From NCBI GenBank assembly GCA_013399855.1, contig VXAY01001209.1, positions 372,239 through 436,238 of the forward strand: DNA of 64,000 bases, read 5' to 3'. Positions 35,818 through 47,680 of this stretch are shown here, piece after piece. Source of the DNA: Oxyruncus cristatus (taxonomy: Eukaryota; Chordata; Aves; Passeriformes; Cotingidae). The notes under the pieces were generated by a model, which worked only from the letters and a program-made list of their open reading frames with translations, did not search any database and was not told the origin of the DNA. The translations under genes were made by a program, and so were the position numbers. The first letter of the stretch is position 1. The number at the start of each line of letters is the position of its first letter.

Positions 35818-35997
35818 NNNNNNNNNNNNNNNNNNNNNNNNNNNNNNNNNNNNNNNNNNNNNNNNNNNNNNNNNNNNNNNNNNNNNNNNNNNNNNNNNNN
35901 NNNNNNNNNNNNNNNNNNNNNNNNNNNNNNNNNNNNNNNNNNNNNNNNNNNNNNNNNNNNNNNNNNNNNNNNNNNNNNNNNNNNNNNNNNNNNNNNN
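35818..35997. other. Assembly gap, 180 N
   Basis: A run of N in GC-rich promoter sequence eight bases before the BLOC1S5 start codon. The true length is unknown. Open frames drawn through it are artefacts. Confidence 0.99.
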
Positions 35998-36005
35998 CGA
36001 GCGCC

Positions 36006-36120
36006 ATGAGCGGGGCTGGCCCCGCGTCCCCCGGCCGCAGCAGTGCGGCGGCCCCGCCGCACGGCGACAGGAGGCGGGAGGCGCCGGGCGCCGGCTCCCC
36101 TATTCAGGCCATCATAAAGG
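36006..36120 (+). CDS. BLOC1S5: BLOC1S5 coding exon 1 (residues 1-38 plus one base)
   Basis: Starts MSGAGPASPGRSSAAAPPHG and ends SPIQAIIK plus one G, donor GTAAGG (phase 1). The IIK junction matches the human protein. The body is GC-rich and low in conservation. Confidence 0.92.
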
Positions 36121-39100
36121 GTAAGGAGCGGGCGGGGTGTCACCGCGGCATCAGCGGCCGCCTTCCAGCCCCCCGGGACTCCGTGACATGCTCCGAGGTT
36201 TAAAGCTGGACACCTGGGAGGCCTAGCTGCCTTCCACCTCTCGGAGTTTGAAACTGGGTGTGATTTCGGGAAACCGAGTCTGCCACCGAGGCCCTGCCAC
36301 CGGCGCGTGAAGTTTTCTGGGAGGCTCCTGCTTTGGTCTTGCTCGCCCCGAGTCTTGCCCTGGTTCATCTGTGCACAGGAGCGTTTGGACTGGGGAGTGG
36401 TTTAGCTTGTGCTTTATTTACTGCAATCACGTCATTCCCCAGATTTGGAATAACCTGTCTGCACCTTTTTTCCACGGGGTGGGAATCGGGTTGTTGAACA
36501 AACGGGTGGATACAGTAGCGAGGGAGTGCCACGAGGAAGGTCCAACAGGAGGGGCAGGAAGACACCCTTTACATGGCAGTGGCCAGTTTAAAGCGCTTGT
36601 TGGCACTAGGCTGTGTATTTCTTGAAATAGTCTTTATTTGCTGAGCTCTCACACTCCTGTTCGATTTAACCGACTTTTTCTTTCTCTGTGACAGGCGAGC
36701 CTGATTTTCACACGTACTTATATTGTAAATACTCTTTTTCAAGACTTAAATTTCAGGTCTTTGGCCCTGGAATACAAGAAAATGCTGACAGTTTTCCTGT
36801 GTAGGGAGCATTTAGCTTCTTTTGCTGCAGAAAACTCCTACGTCTTAGCATGTGAATCTCTATTAAATAAACTGCAATGTTTTACCACTGATCTTTTACC
36901 ACTATCAACAATCAGATACAGAAGCTTGTACTGAGGAGAAAGAGGTTTGAAATAAGGGGTGCTGAGGCACATAGGAAAATGTTCAGTCTTCCCAGAAAGG
37001 TGTCTTTGGCATCTGGAATACCGGTTCTTTGCATTTTATCTAAGTTGGTGGTTTGTTGAATAGATAGGTTACCCAACAGACACTGTTCTGGTGCTCTTTT
37101 GGTTTTATATGTATTTTGTAGTCCTCCTTTAAATTGAGGTATGGTGTGCTACCATGTGTTGTGTAGCCCGGTGTAGGAGTGACAGAAAAACTAAAATTCT
37201 GGCTTTCATTAATCTTCTAGATGTTGGGGAAATCTATTCAAGACTCCTGGATCACAGACCAGTAATTCAGGGAGAAATACGTTACTTTGTTAAAGAATTT
37301 GAAGTAAGTATTTGTATCTTATTGGATGCTGTCATGGTCTGAGACTTTCAACAGTCTTAGCATCTTTTTAGATATCTCAGTATGTACATAAGTTTCGCCA
37401 GAAGAACTTGACATGTATTTTTTTCCCCAAAATAACATACTTATAATATATGTTTGCATCTTTAGTAAACAAGGCAGTAATTTAGGCCTTTTTCTTTTAA
37501 AAGTTTTGAAAGGGACATAATTTCTTTTCCCGCAAAAGACTGACAGGAATATTGATGTTAGAGAATTATGAAATCCTAACATCTTAGAGAAGTCCAGTTG
37601 GTTCAAGGAAAGTATTTTTGGCTAGTATAGGTTTACATCTGACTGAGAAGCTGATTTATGCCTCAGCTGGATTCAAGTAGCACAGTTCTAGTTCTATTTT
37701 GCTTTAATTTTTGTTACACAAAAGAAAGTAATATTACTGGAAAAGAAGAGCAACACTTTTTGCAAAGTAAAAAAAAAAAAATTAAAAATAGAATGACTTT
37801 TGCCTGACTGGCTGCAAATAAGGCTTAAGTATTGAAGGTGCAAAAGTGTTTATATACAACTTTGCTTGGAAAGTGTAATTTGGTTTCCACAAGATGGCAG
37901 CAAAAGTTTAGAGAAGTCAAATCTTATGTCAACAAAAGGCTGCTTTAAAAATTTAAAATATTAGCTAGCATCAGACCTGAAAATGTACTTACACCTCAAA
38001 CTTCCAGCAAGCAGACCTAACTTGAATGAAATTAAGAATGTCTTCCACCCTCATCCCAGATTGTAGCTCATATTTGAAGCAGGTCTGTTTTGTCTCTACT
38101 GGTTTAGCAAAATACACATATGAAATAAACTCTCATCAGATCTGTATCACATGGGCTTCAGAGTCATAAGAAATTATTTATTTTCTCTGCCTTCCCTAAG
38201 TAAGATATAGGGTACAGTAGGTAGTTTTACATGGCAATTCATAGGAAGGAGAATTTTAAACTCGACTACAAAATTAGAACTCATATCTTTATGATTCATA
38301 TATTTCTCTCATTGCACCTGAAGTCTTGTTCTGTTTCTTAGACAAATTTATTATATTCTTAGATCTTTTATTGAAATTCAGTTACTGGTTTTTACTTTTA
38401 GGGGGGGAAATAGGAAAACAGTGGATTGTTTAAGACTTTGCAACTTAGAATTTCTTCCAAAAATTACACTTATTTGTAACGTTGAGAGATCAGTTATTTT
38501 TTTGGTTGTAGTAGAACATATGCTTATTCTTTCAATGATGAGCACCTAGTGTGTAAAGAATGTAGATTTGCATTCAGGAAATCTGGAGCCTGTTTAATTA
38601 AGTGGTTTTACTTGTCTGTGCCTCAGTTCCTGAAGTTTTAAAGCAGATATGTTGATCCCATTGCCCACTTCATGGGTTGCAGTATTTTTTGTTTATATAG
38701 AGTGGTCATCTAAAGGAAAGTGTTGGTGAAATTCAGAGTGGAAGTAGCGCTATAGCTTCAGAAAAATAGATTATTTTTTAAAATGGAAACAATAAAGCAA
38801 GATCTTGTTGTTCTTGTAATTAATCGTGATCAGCGGTGATGCAGAAGAAGGGCAACTTCTTTAGTCAGCTGCATTGTATTATTTTTTAGTCTTGACTTCA
38901 GGTTTTTTTTTTTTCAGGCAACTTTACCTGAAGTTGCTTTACTTCAGGTTAAACAATTTTACTTGGATTGTTTTAATCTCTTTCCATGCTAAGTGTGGAT
39001 CAGGCATCAAGTAAGCAGAATCACTGCCATGTTGTTTCTCAGTAACAACTGAGTTATAAAACTGCAATGTTTTCAAGTTTTCTTGCTCTCAGTTGTTTTT

Positions 39101-42100
39101 GATATGCTGTAAATAATCTATACAAAACAGCACATTTTTCCACTCGGTGTTTTTAGCTAGTTAATACTAACTTTGCTTGCAAAGGCCAGAAGCGTCATTC
39201 AAAGAATTCCCGTATTTTAGTGTGAAGAGTGGAACATTGCTCCTTTTTTTTCGCAAAACAATTTTATTAATCATGCTAAATAAGAAGAATAACTCTTCAA
39301 TAGACAATGATATAGTTTTTGAGATGAAGCTATTAGTTTATCAACTGGGAAACCATCTTTATTTTGTAAAGTGGAATTCCTTGTTAGCCACTCGTCTTCT
39401 TTCCTTTTTCTGGCAGGAAAAACGTGGCCTGCGAGAACTGCGAGTGCTTGAAAATCTGAAGAATACAGTCTTTGAAACAAATGAACATGTTCTTCCCAAG
39501 TGTGAGCAGGCAATGCACGACAATTTGAATGAAACATTCAAGAGATGTAAGCACATTGCTTCTTATTTGTCTTGTTGCATCATTTTGAGGAGTAATTTAA
39601 ATAGTTTGAATTCACAATGTAGAAAATTTGTAGAAAAGTTATCATAGTTGGATGATTTTCTACTATTTATGTGCTTTGTTCTCATTTCTGTGAAATTTTA
39701 AAAGAGAAACAACAGGGACATTTTCTGTTATATATTGGTCCAGCCACACAGCTGTTGCTAAGGTTACATTAAGCTTTTTGTTGATTTAAGTAGAAGCTGT
39801 TTCAGCTCAGTTGTTTGTTACTCCCATGGAAATAGCGCTCCATGTCGACCAAAGCCATGGACAAAATTTCAGTTTTCTGAAATTTCAGGGGTTTTTTTTC
39901 AGTTTTTTGCAAGCGTGCTGTGGTGTGACTGTCAGGTTTCTTAATTTTCCCACAGGAGTGAGTAGTACTGTCCCCCATGATTTAAAACAAAACCCACTGC
40001 TGTATAGCTATGAAATTTATTATTATATTATTATCATCATCTTAGTCACAAATAGTAAAATAGAAGCAATTGCATGCTAACCTTAATGTCATCATTATAA
40101 TAATATATATATCTTTATTGCTCAAATTTTAAAAGAAAATTTAAAATTTATTGTACTAATTTTTCAGTATCTTTTTTTTTTCTTACTCATTTGACAGGAT
40201 GTCTTCTTAAAAAGAGATTTCAAGAGAGTGTGGGTACATAGCTTTAGCTGCCGAATTTATGCAGTTGAACGTTGCCAGTGTAGGTTGTGTTATATATATG
40301 TTGTATAAGCATTTAATTTCTTATAACTTACTTATACAGCATCTGGCATACGTAGAATAGCAAATGGTAGATGGTCCTATAGACATGAAACAATTGCAGG
40401 AAAGTATTTGAAACTTTAAATTTAGTCATGCAAGTAAGACATATATTCTAATACCATCTGACTGGGGTGAACCGCTGATGCTGCTTCCTGACTTTCTAAT
40501 GGGTCAGCTGTGCTGTACATCTTTAGTAACAGAATCACAGAATGGTTGAGGAGGGAAGGGACCTCAGGAGGTCATGTTGTTAAGCCTCCTGTCTGCTCAA
40601 GCAGCAGCAGCAGCTAGAGCCAGGACTGTGTCGAGTTGCATTTTGAATACCTCTACAGGTAGAGACTCCACAGCCTTTCTGGGCAGCCTGTTCCAGTGTT
40701 TGACCACCCTGACAGGAAAAAGTGTTTTCTTGTGTTAATTTGAAATCCCATGTATTTGATCTTGTGCCCACTACCTCTTGTCCTGCCAGTGGGCACTACA
40801 GAGGAGAGTCTGGCTCCCTCATCTTCATTCCATTCACATATTTATTCACGTTCTACCCTGGGACTTCTTTTCTCCACAAAAAACAGTCCCAGCTCTCTCA
40901 GCCTGGCCTCATACAAAACATGGTCTAGTCCTTAATCATCTTTGTGGCCGTGTGCTGGACTTACTTCAGTAAATTAATCTCCTTTGTTTACTGGGGAGCC
41001 TAGAAGTAGACAGACTGCCTCAGGTGCGGCCTGTGTTGTTGGGCCTTGTGCCTTGCTGCCTGAGATTATTCCTCCCTGGATGCAGTACTTGACATTTCCC
41101 TTAGTTGAACTTCATTAAAATTCCTCTCAGCCCAATTCTCCAGTTGCTCAAGGTCCCTCTGAATGGCAGCACAACCATTTCCAGTTTAAGTGCCCCCTAA
41201 CCTGGTGCTCCTTCACAGGCAGTAAGTCTGCTTTGCTCTAGACTTTCCCTCTGGTTTCAGGAGCCTGGGATTCCTCAAGGCTGGTCTTTATGGTAAAGAC
41301 TAAGGCAAGGAAGGCATTGAGTACTTTGGCCTTTTCCATGTTCTTTGTCACCAGCTCCCCTACCCTATTCAGCAGAAGGTCTGCATTTTCTCCAGTTTTC
41401 CTTTTGCTGCTACATACTTACTGAATCCTTTCTTGCCATCTTTTGTACCCCTCACAAAATTCAACTCCCAATCAGCTTTTACTTTCCTCATGCTGTCTCT
41501 GCTCAATCAGACAACAACTCTCCTGCATGACTTGCCCTACTTCCACCTCCTATACTCTTCCTTTTTAAGTTAGAATTCAGTCAGGAACTCCTCAGTCATC
41601 CATGCAGACCTCCTGCTGCAGGCAACATCCATGCTTGTTGGGATGGACCTTTCTTGAGCTGGAGGAGGTGATCCTTGTTACCATCATCCCAGACCTACTG
41701 TATTCCTAGACTCTTTACTTTTTTGTGTGTGTGTGTGTGAATCACTCCTTCGCCTGTCACTTCTCATTTAAAACTGTCCCTACCAGGCTGGCCAGCCTGC
41801 TGGCAAAGATACTTTTGCCCTGTATAGTCAGGTGGATCCATCTCTTCCAAGCCTCTGTTGGTGCTCGGAGTGGGTCTCATGGGTATGGAAACCAAACCCC
41901 TGCTGCCAACACCAACTGTGCAACCAGCTGTTAGCCCCAAAAATCCACCTAGTCCCCCTCAACAGAATGATTGAGGAGATCATTATCCAGACCCCCATGC
42001 CTTTGACCACTGTCTTCAGATCCTTGTAGTCATTCCTGCTATTTCTCAGGTCACCCCTGCAGTACCACTGGCATCTACATGGAAGAGCACCAGGGGTAAT

Positions 42101-45100
42101 AGTCCAAACTTAAAACATCCCAAATGCAATCCCCTGGCAAGCGGCAAACCTCCCTAGATGACAAAACATATTGAAAGGTGGGGTGCCTCTGTCCCCTGCC
42201 ATAGGAAGTCTGCTACAGCTGTCACTTGCCACGCTCTTCTAATGGTCCTGAGCAGCTCAGGCTCAGCCACCAGATGCTCCAATTCACAGTGCTCGCAGCT
42301 CATCATCAGCTATGTGGGCAGTGAACCTTTTCTGTAACTGGAAGTCCTCAGGGTGGCAGGAGCCTGCCTCCTGGTGTGGAAAGTCACCAGCTTCAAGAAG
42401 ATGATAAATAAGTAAGGTATTTCTCAATGCCAGATTGTGTTATGGGAGAAGTGACTGCTTTGGGGAAATTAGTTTATTTAATTCTACATTAATTAAGTGT
42501 TAAATAAGTTAGGGAGAAAAAGTGCATAGGAATACAGTTCCTATTTCCATTGAGAAGTTTTCCCAGGCTTAGTCTCATGAGGTGAGGCTGGCTCCAGCAT
42601 AAAGATGTTCTCCATGTAGAGTCTATACTACATCACTTTTTACAGTTGATGGGGAAAAAATAAGAAAAAAACTGAAGCAAGTAAAACATAGAGCTTGGTC
42701 ACCTGTTTCTACTTACTGACTTAAGAGTGGGTTTTGATGTCTTCTGAGGTGTTGAGTAGTGCACTCTAGCTCATCAGCCACACTAGGGAGTGTGGGCACA
42801 AGAGGACCTAGCTGCTTTTTCTCTTTTTGGCTTCTAGAACACTCAAAGGTTAAACTCTTATGATAAGTCCACATACTGTTGTAAGTGTAAAGCATTTTCT
42901 GCTAGTACTGACAAGTCTTGTGCAGAGTTAAGTGGCACAGTGAAATATAATCTTTGATTTATGATAATCTCACATCTTTTAAGTCCCTTTCAGGCAAGTT
43001 TCTTTGATTTAGAACAGCAGACTGATCTACTGCAATTTGTTGTTTCAGTGCAAGCTGCCAACGACATGATCCATAGACTCCAAGAGAAAGAGTGTGAAGT
43101 GAGAAAGGTAAAAGATGGGTGGATGGATACATTTTTATAGTGTGATCTAGGTCGGAGTCTCGTGCTTCACAGCAAGGTCATCTACCTTCAGTATAACAAA
43201 ACTTAAAAACGTGTTTTTCTGTACCTTATGTACTTGCAGTAAAACTTCTGGTGTGATTTCTGCACTTATAAAATACATACTGCATATGGATCTAGCTAAG
43301 TCTTCCTACAATCTCCTGATGTATGGAAACTACTTTTTTTTTTATTTCCTTCACTTTATTTTCCCTCCTAACTCAGACTATAACATTTGTCACATACAAG
43401 GAAAGCTTAAATATAAAAAAAACCTTATTTTCTGTGGAACAAAAAACACCTACTAACCTACCAGAATGGAAATGTAAATCTTTCCTAGTTAGCTGAGAAC
43501 ATTGACCATATTATATGTATGGCTTGTTGAAAAGGAAGTGTGTTTTTCACTTGTGGATGGGTTATTTAATGAAGGGCTATATTATAGGAACATGCGAATC
43601 ATTGGAACCTTTTCAGTTGGCTACATTTTGCTTATTTGAAATACATGTGCTCTGAATCTAGAAGTTGGAAAATTATACAAGAAATCAGTTTCATGTTTTC
43701 CCATTACCGCTTCGTTATTGTGTTCCTGGGTTATCTCTTAACTTGCAAAATGCTATTTGTAATAATTTAATTCAGAAAAAACTGAAGGCGTTTCTGTGGC
43801 CATCAAGCGAAACAGGCTGTGCATTGATGTATGTAAGCTGATAATCATGTTTTTCTTTCCTTTTTGCAATCGATGAAGATGGCAGTCCAGTTGCAATTGA
43901 ATATTGGTACTGTGGAAACAGCACACTGCTGAACCCTGACAGAGTTTGCTTGTGTCTAACACTAGCGTAGATACTGGTAGAGAGGTTAAATAGGAAATTC
44001 TTACAGTTTGGCTACTGTTTGTTTGAAGTAAAACTTTAATAAAAAATTTATAACTTTTAAAATGAACACTCAGTAAGAATGGTGACTGTTCTTTTTTAAA
44101 AGTATTAGCAGTATGTTTCCACTCTTTGGTCTTTTAATATGTAGTGGAGGAGTAGTAATAGCTATTCAGGATTTGTAGTATTTCTTTAAGCCAGTATAGT
44201 AAGACTTTTTGGCTTGAAACTTTAAAATGTAAGTAGTAACATTCTTTTAAAATTACAGATAAAAGTTGTCACTGTAGTGCAACCACTTAAAGGAGAAATA
44301 CTTTTTCCTTACTTTTCTGAAATGGTGTGTTCTGAAAAAATAATGTGATTTTGGTAGAATGTAGTGTAAAGTTATTAGTATTAGCAGACCTCAGTGAAAT
44401 TAATTCAATTTCTGCTGAATAGAATGAATTTTAAGATTACGTCATTATCTTTTTCTTGCAGTTCTTTTCAGATATTGGCCAAGTAACAAAATGGAAATTA
44501 TGTTGCCCCTACCACACTCTCACTTAGGGTGTAAAGTAGTATGTGATTGTGTGTCATTGAAAGACACCATACTATCAAATTCTACATGGTTTGTTTTCCA
44601 GAAAACAAACCTTTTCCAAATCTATAAAGTTGGAAATTATGAGTGTATAAAATACACTCAGTATTGCCTTTACAGATCACTCATTATGCTACTTTCGGAA
44701 ACTGTTTTTGCTCTTTGAAAGTGACTTTTGACTTAACCAAGACAAATCCATGCCAAGTTGCCTGTATGTCTTGAAAACCTTTGATTTCAAAGATTTTTCA
44801 TGACTGCCAAGGGCATATATAACAAGAGAGGTATGGACCTCTATGCTTTCTAGCTATGTTGCAGTTAGAACATAGTATTATTTTGCACAGTGTCTTGATT
44901 TCATTAGTTTTTCCTCCTGTGTGTTGCAGTCAGTTGAATAAAGCGTGAAGTTAATATGAAGAGGATGTGGTGGGAGTGGATGGCATTGTGGTAAGAAAGC
45001 AAATATATATAGGGAAGACCTGATGGGTAATTGCAGAGCTACAGTGTGGAAGTCATCTTTTTGTGCGGACAAACTGAGTTTTTTGTGGCTGTAGCGGTAG

Positions 45101-47220
45101 GTGTCAGTGAAAGTAGTTGTGTGTCATGCATTGGAGCCTGGGTTCTCAGGAGACTCTTCGTGACACTCTGCTAAGCAAAAGGCTGTACCAGAGAAGGCTT
45201 GGATGAGGGAAGCCTTTTAGTACCTTAGCTTCAGGGGTGGTGTCTGTGGCAGCCTGGGTCTTGCAGTTGGATGTGGGCAAAGGAGCAACCAGTCTTTGGT
45301 CAGGTTTCTCTTTCGTTGTTCTGTTATGCTTAACGAGACTAAGTGCCCAATGAAGATTATCCCACAGCAATAATATTCATAGGTCTCTCCTGTGTGGATT
45401 CTTTAACTTCTAAACCAGAAGGTTTACACTGCAGCATGTTCTTTGATTGAAAGACCTGTATCCTAAGGCACTCATCCATTAAGCATTACACTTTATTATA
45501 TTTGCTTGTTTGCACAGCTATTTGTCTGGTACGAAGAGGGATATTGGTTTCAAGATTGTGATTGTCTCACATTCACAAACATATCCACTTGGTAGCCATA
45601 AGTATTAATGATCTGGAGGTGCTGCTGACCACAGCTGGGTTTGGATTTGTTTCCTAGGAAGGAGAGCTGCAGTGCCCAGGGTGTGCACTGAGCTTCTGCC
45701 CTGGAGTTTTCCACATTATTACCGGGGTGGGAGAGTGAAAAAAGTATTCAAGTCCTCAGGGTCTTTTACTTGGTATTTCTTATCATTCTTACTTGCTTGC
45801 GCAAGCATATCTTGATTTTATTTTTCATGTTCTAGAAATGTCCTAGGTCGTTTTACCGGGCAAATCGTTTTATATCCTTGGGTAGAAATGGTGCAGTGGA
45901 AAATGAAGGTAGAAAGTAGCAACATCAGGTCCATGTTCCTTGCAAACTATTCATGTTGTGAGGAGCATGAGAGTTAGTCTAGATGGAAGTGTAGTTTGGG
46001 TAGGTGCTGTGTAATCGTGTCAAAAAGTGTGTGAAACACCAGCGTTTCAAAGCGTGTTGAATACAAAGTAGCACACCAGTCATACAGTATTAATATACAC
46101 TGGTGTGTTTTGTTGGTAGCTGTTACTGCAACTGCTGCAAACAAAATGGATCTTGGTATAATGTTGTTGAAGTGTATAAAATGCTACACTGCAAAAATTG
46201 TGTGTTTAGCCCATGATGAAGAAGAAGCCCTTGAAGAAGAACAGAGAGGGTGTTTAAGAACACATAAATGGATTCTTGGTGCCTTCAGTTGACAAAAATG
46301 CTAGATGTCTGTTAAAGCTGTATGATAGTGTTTATTCCTACACAGAAGTACTGTACATAGTAAACTGTTATTGCTGATAGACTGAAAAGGAGAGGGGGGT
46401 AAAAGGAAAAAAGGTTTAATCCTTTCTTTTGCTGGAAGGTGGAGCAAATGGAAGAACACCTGCCTAGATTTATTTTGGCTTCTGCACCTATAGTATAAGG
46501 AGGCCAGACTGTTAATACTGCATGCAAGCAATCCACAGAAGTACATTGCATTATGACATGTGCATTGGATGTGTGTATGATTTCTCTTTCTGGATATCTA
46601 GGCATTTTTTAATATTTTTTTTTCAAGATAAGATAGTGAAAGGAATTACACTTACCAGAAGCCAAGCAGTAGGAAAGTATGAGGGAAAAAATAACTTATT
46701 TGTAAAGGAAGACATTAATCACAGTGAGAGCTAGCTGGCTGAAACAGGAACACTAGCTGCCAGTTTCAAAACATGTAATATCTGTGTTGTTATATTTTAT
46801 AGAAATAGGATAGAAAAGCTATCACTGCTAATGCTATCGCATTAGTAGTATTGCAGACATTTTACCACTTGTTTTGGATTGACTGTACAAAAATAGATGT
46901 TTTCTTTTTAGTTTCACCTTTCTATAGGTTTTCTTGCTAGTTTCTAGTTTCTCTGATACTTTAAAATTTTGTAGCCCTCATTAAACCTTCTGTTTTAGTA
47001 TGGAAAAGACTGTTAAAACCTCACATTTTCCTCCTCTCAGCTTCAGGCAGACAAGGTGATGGCTCGAGAAGAGAAGTGCATCGCCCACTGGGAGGAATTC
47101 ATGAAAGAACAGCAAAACAAACGTGCAGAGGTGGATGAAGAGCACAGAAAAGCTATGGAGCGTCTCAAAGAGCAGTATTCTGAGATGGAGAAGGAACTGG
47201 CCAAATATGTTTCTTTTTAA
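36006..47220 (+). CDS. BLOC1S5: BLOC1S5 (Muted), complete gene, five coding exons
   Basis: Subunit 5 of BLOC-1 (biogenesis of lysosome-related organelles complex 1), a cytosolic complex that sorts membrane cargo from endosomes to melanosomes, platelet dense granules and similar organelles. The mouse muted mutant has light pigment and otolith defects. The coding sequence joins 36006-36120, 37221-37303, 39417-39546, 43049-43107 and 47041-47220, giving 188 codons plus TAA (human 187). Junction phases are 1, 0, 1 and 0 and all introns are GT-AG. Residues 1-38 are a Gly/Ala/Pro/Arg-rich, poorly conserved tail. From about residue 39 the protein is alpha-helical and coiled-coil-like, with conserved blocks SRLLDHRPVIQGEIRYFVKE, KRGLRELRVLENLKN and AEVDEEHRKAMERLKEQY. 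The ATG is chosen because MSG matches the family start. No inactivating lesion is visible. Confidence 0.97.
36121..37220 (+). other. BLOC1S5: BLOC1S5 intron 1
   Basis: About 1.1 kb. The CpG island tails off to about 36310, then the sequence is ordinary AT-rich and ends AATCTTCTAG. No repeats recognised. Confidence 0.85.
37221..37303 (+). CDS. BLOC1S5: BLOC1S5 coding exon 2 (residues 39-66)
   Basis: 83 bases, entering in phase 1 and leaving in phase 0 at donor GTAAGT. With the G of exon 1 it encodes DVGEIYSRLLDHRPVIQGEI then RYFVKEFE, nearly identical to the mammalian protein. Confidence 0.96.
37304..39416 (+). other. BLOC1S5: BLOC1S5 intron 2
   Basis: About 2.1 kb of AT-rich sequence with A/T tracts (for example near 37769) and no recognised repeat. 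The reading frame stays open for about 240 bases before exon 3, but that part has no similarity to BLOC1S5. Acceptor CCTTTTTCTGGCAG. Confidence 0.85.
39417..39546 (+). CDS. BLOC1S5: BLOC1S5 coding exon 3 (residues 67-109 plus one base)
   Basis: 130 bases, phase 0 in and phase 1 out, donor GTAAGC. Encodes EKRGLRELRVLENLKN then TNEHVLPKCEQAMHDNLNET and FKR, the central helical segment. Confidence 0.96.
40530..42400 (-). mobile_element. Long degenerate CR1 LINE with ORF1 and ORF2 parts
   Basis: Read on the - strand, about 1.9 kb retains several CR1 landmarks in order. From about 42320 to 41750 there is an ORF1 esterase-like remnant, including CELEHLVAEPELLRTIRRAW and WLHSWCWQQGFGF. From about 41480 to 41250 there is the linker before reverse transcriptase (EKAKVLNAF). 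Near 41170 there is a reverse-transcriptase patch (AAIQRDLEQLENWAE). From 40950 to 40530 come the ORF2 C-terminus and 3' end (CACAGAATGGTTG). Most of the endonuclease and reverse transcriptase is deleted and stops are frequent, so it is an old, inactive copy. ORF1 survival shows that it was long when inserted. Confidence 0.85.
41724..41739 (+). repeat. GT microsatellite, 8 units
   Basis: A TG dinucleotide run inside the CR1 element of BLOC1S5 intron 3, probably arisen after insertion. Confidence 0.9.
43049..43107 (+). CDS. BLOC1S5: BLOC1S5 coding exon 4 (residues 110-129)
   Basis: 59 bases entering in phase 1 (the T of exon 3 completes a Leu codon) and leaving in phase 0 at donor GTAAAA. Encodes LQAANDMIHRLQEKECEVRK, matching the QAAND block of the human protein. 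Confidence 0.94.
43108..47040 (+). other. BLOC1S5: BLOC1S5 intron 4
   Basis: About 3.9 kb, AT-rich, no repeat or exon recognised. Ends CATTTTCCTCCTCTCAG. Confidence 0.85.
47041..47220 (+). CDS. BLOC1S5: BLOC1S5 coding exon 5 (residues 130-188, stop)
   Basis: 180 bases beginning CTTCAGGCAGAC. Encodes LQADKVMAREEKCIAHWEEF, then MKEQQNKRAEVDEEHRKAME and the C-terminus ELAKYVSF, TAA at 47218-47220. Alignment spacing with human supports the acceptor at 47040 over the AG six bases later. Confidence 0.95.
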   Translation, partial: LQADKVMAREEKCIAHWEEFMKEQQNKRAEVDEEHRKAMERLKEQYSEMEKELAKYVSF

Positions 47221-47680
47221 GACCTTTTTTAATAACAATGGATTTGTGCCATTACTCAGTTTATTCTGACTAAAATTGAGGTTCTTTTGGAAAGCTGAAA
47301 CAGATAAGAAAAAAGGAGAATTTCCTCTACAGGCTTGGTATGGGAAGAAAAGGTTTGCGTACTTTCAACTTAAGTGCCTATCTCTGCTTGGTTCAAGGCA
47401 GGTGGAATGCCAGTATTTCTTTGTTGGAAAGTGAAACTGAAAATTGTGACTACATCAGCTCAGGGAGTTGCAAACTGGAATTCTCTCCCATCAGCAGAGT
47501 ATCATATCATTTAGGAGAACAGAGACTAATGTAATATTAACTATCCCAGTGTGCATCCACAGCCCTTTCTCAAAAACTACGTTAGTAGGTTCCAGCCATA
47601 GTTGAGAATTCACTGGCAAAACTATATATCGGGCTTGTAGATTTCAAGAAAATAAACTTGTCTTATGGAATGTTTTACTT
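47221..47680 (+). promoter_or_regulatory. BLOC1S5: BLOC1S5 3' UTR and proximal poly(A) signal
   Basis: AATAAA at 47651-47656 is followed by a T/G-rich stretch and is the first strong poly(A) signal after the stop, giving a 3' UTR of about 450 bases. A second, possibly stronger candidate lies further downstream. Confidence 0.6.

Larger units (their letters stand above)
35690..36005 (+). promoter_or_regulatory. BLOC1S5: BLOC1S5 CpG-rich promoter and 5' UTR, partly missing
   Basis: GC- and CpG-rich sequence from 35690, interrupted by an assembly gap and reaching the ATG at 36006. It includes an 11-base tandem repeat at 35702-35734 and a CRE-like half site in TGACCTCACG at 35763-35772. No TATA box is visible in the sequenced part. 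The core promoter and transcription start probably lie in the gap. Confidence 0.6.
39547..43048 (+). other. BLOC1S5: BLOC1S5 intron 3
   Basis: About 3.5 kb. More than half of it is an antisense long CR1 copy (40530-42400) with a GT microsatellite inside. The rest is AT-rich. Acceptor TTGTTTCAG. Confidence 0.85.

Noticed and set aside
35685..36368. Long frames through the 180-N gap
   Set aside because: The unknown bases carry no evidence. Only the part from 36006 matches BLOC1S5.
39177..39647. 156-codon single-exon gene
   Set aside because: It is BLOC1S5 exon 3 (39417-39546) plus adjoining intron that happens to stay open. Only the exon is conserved.
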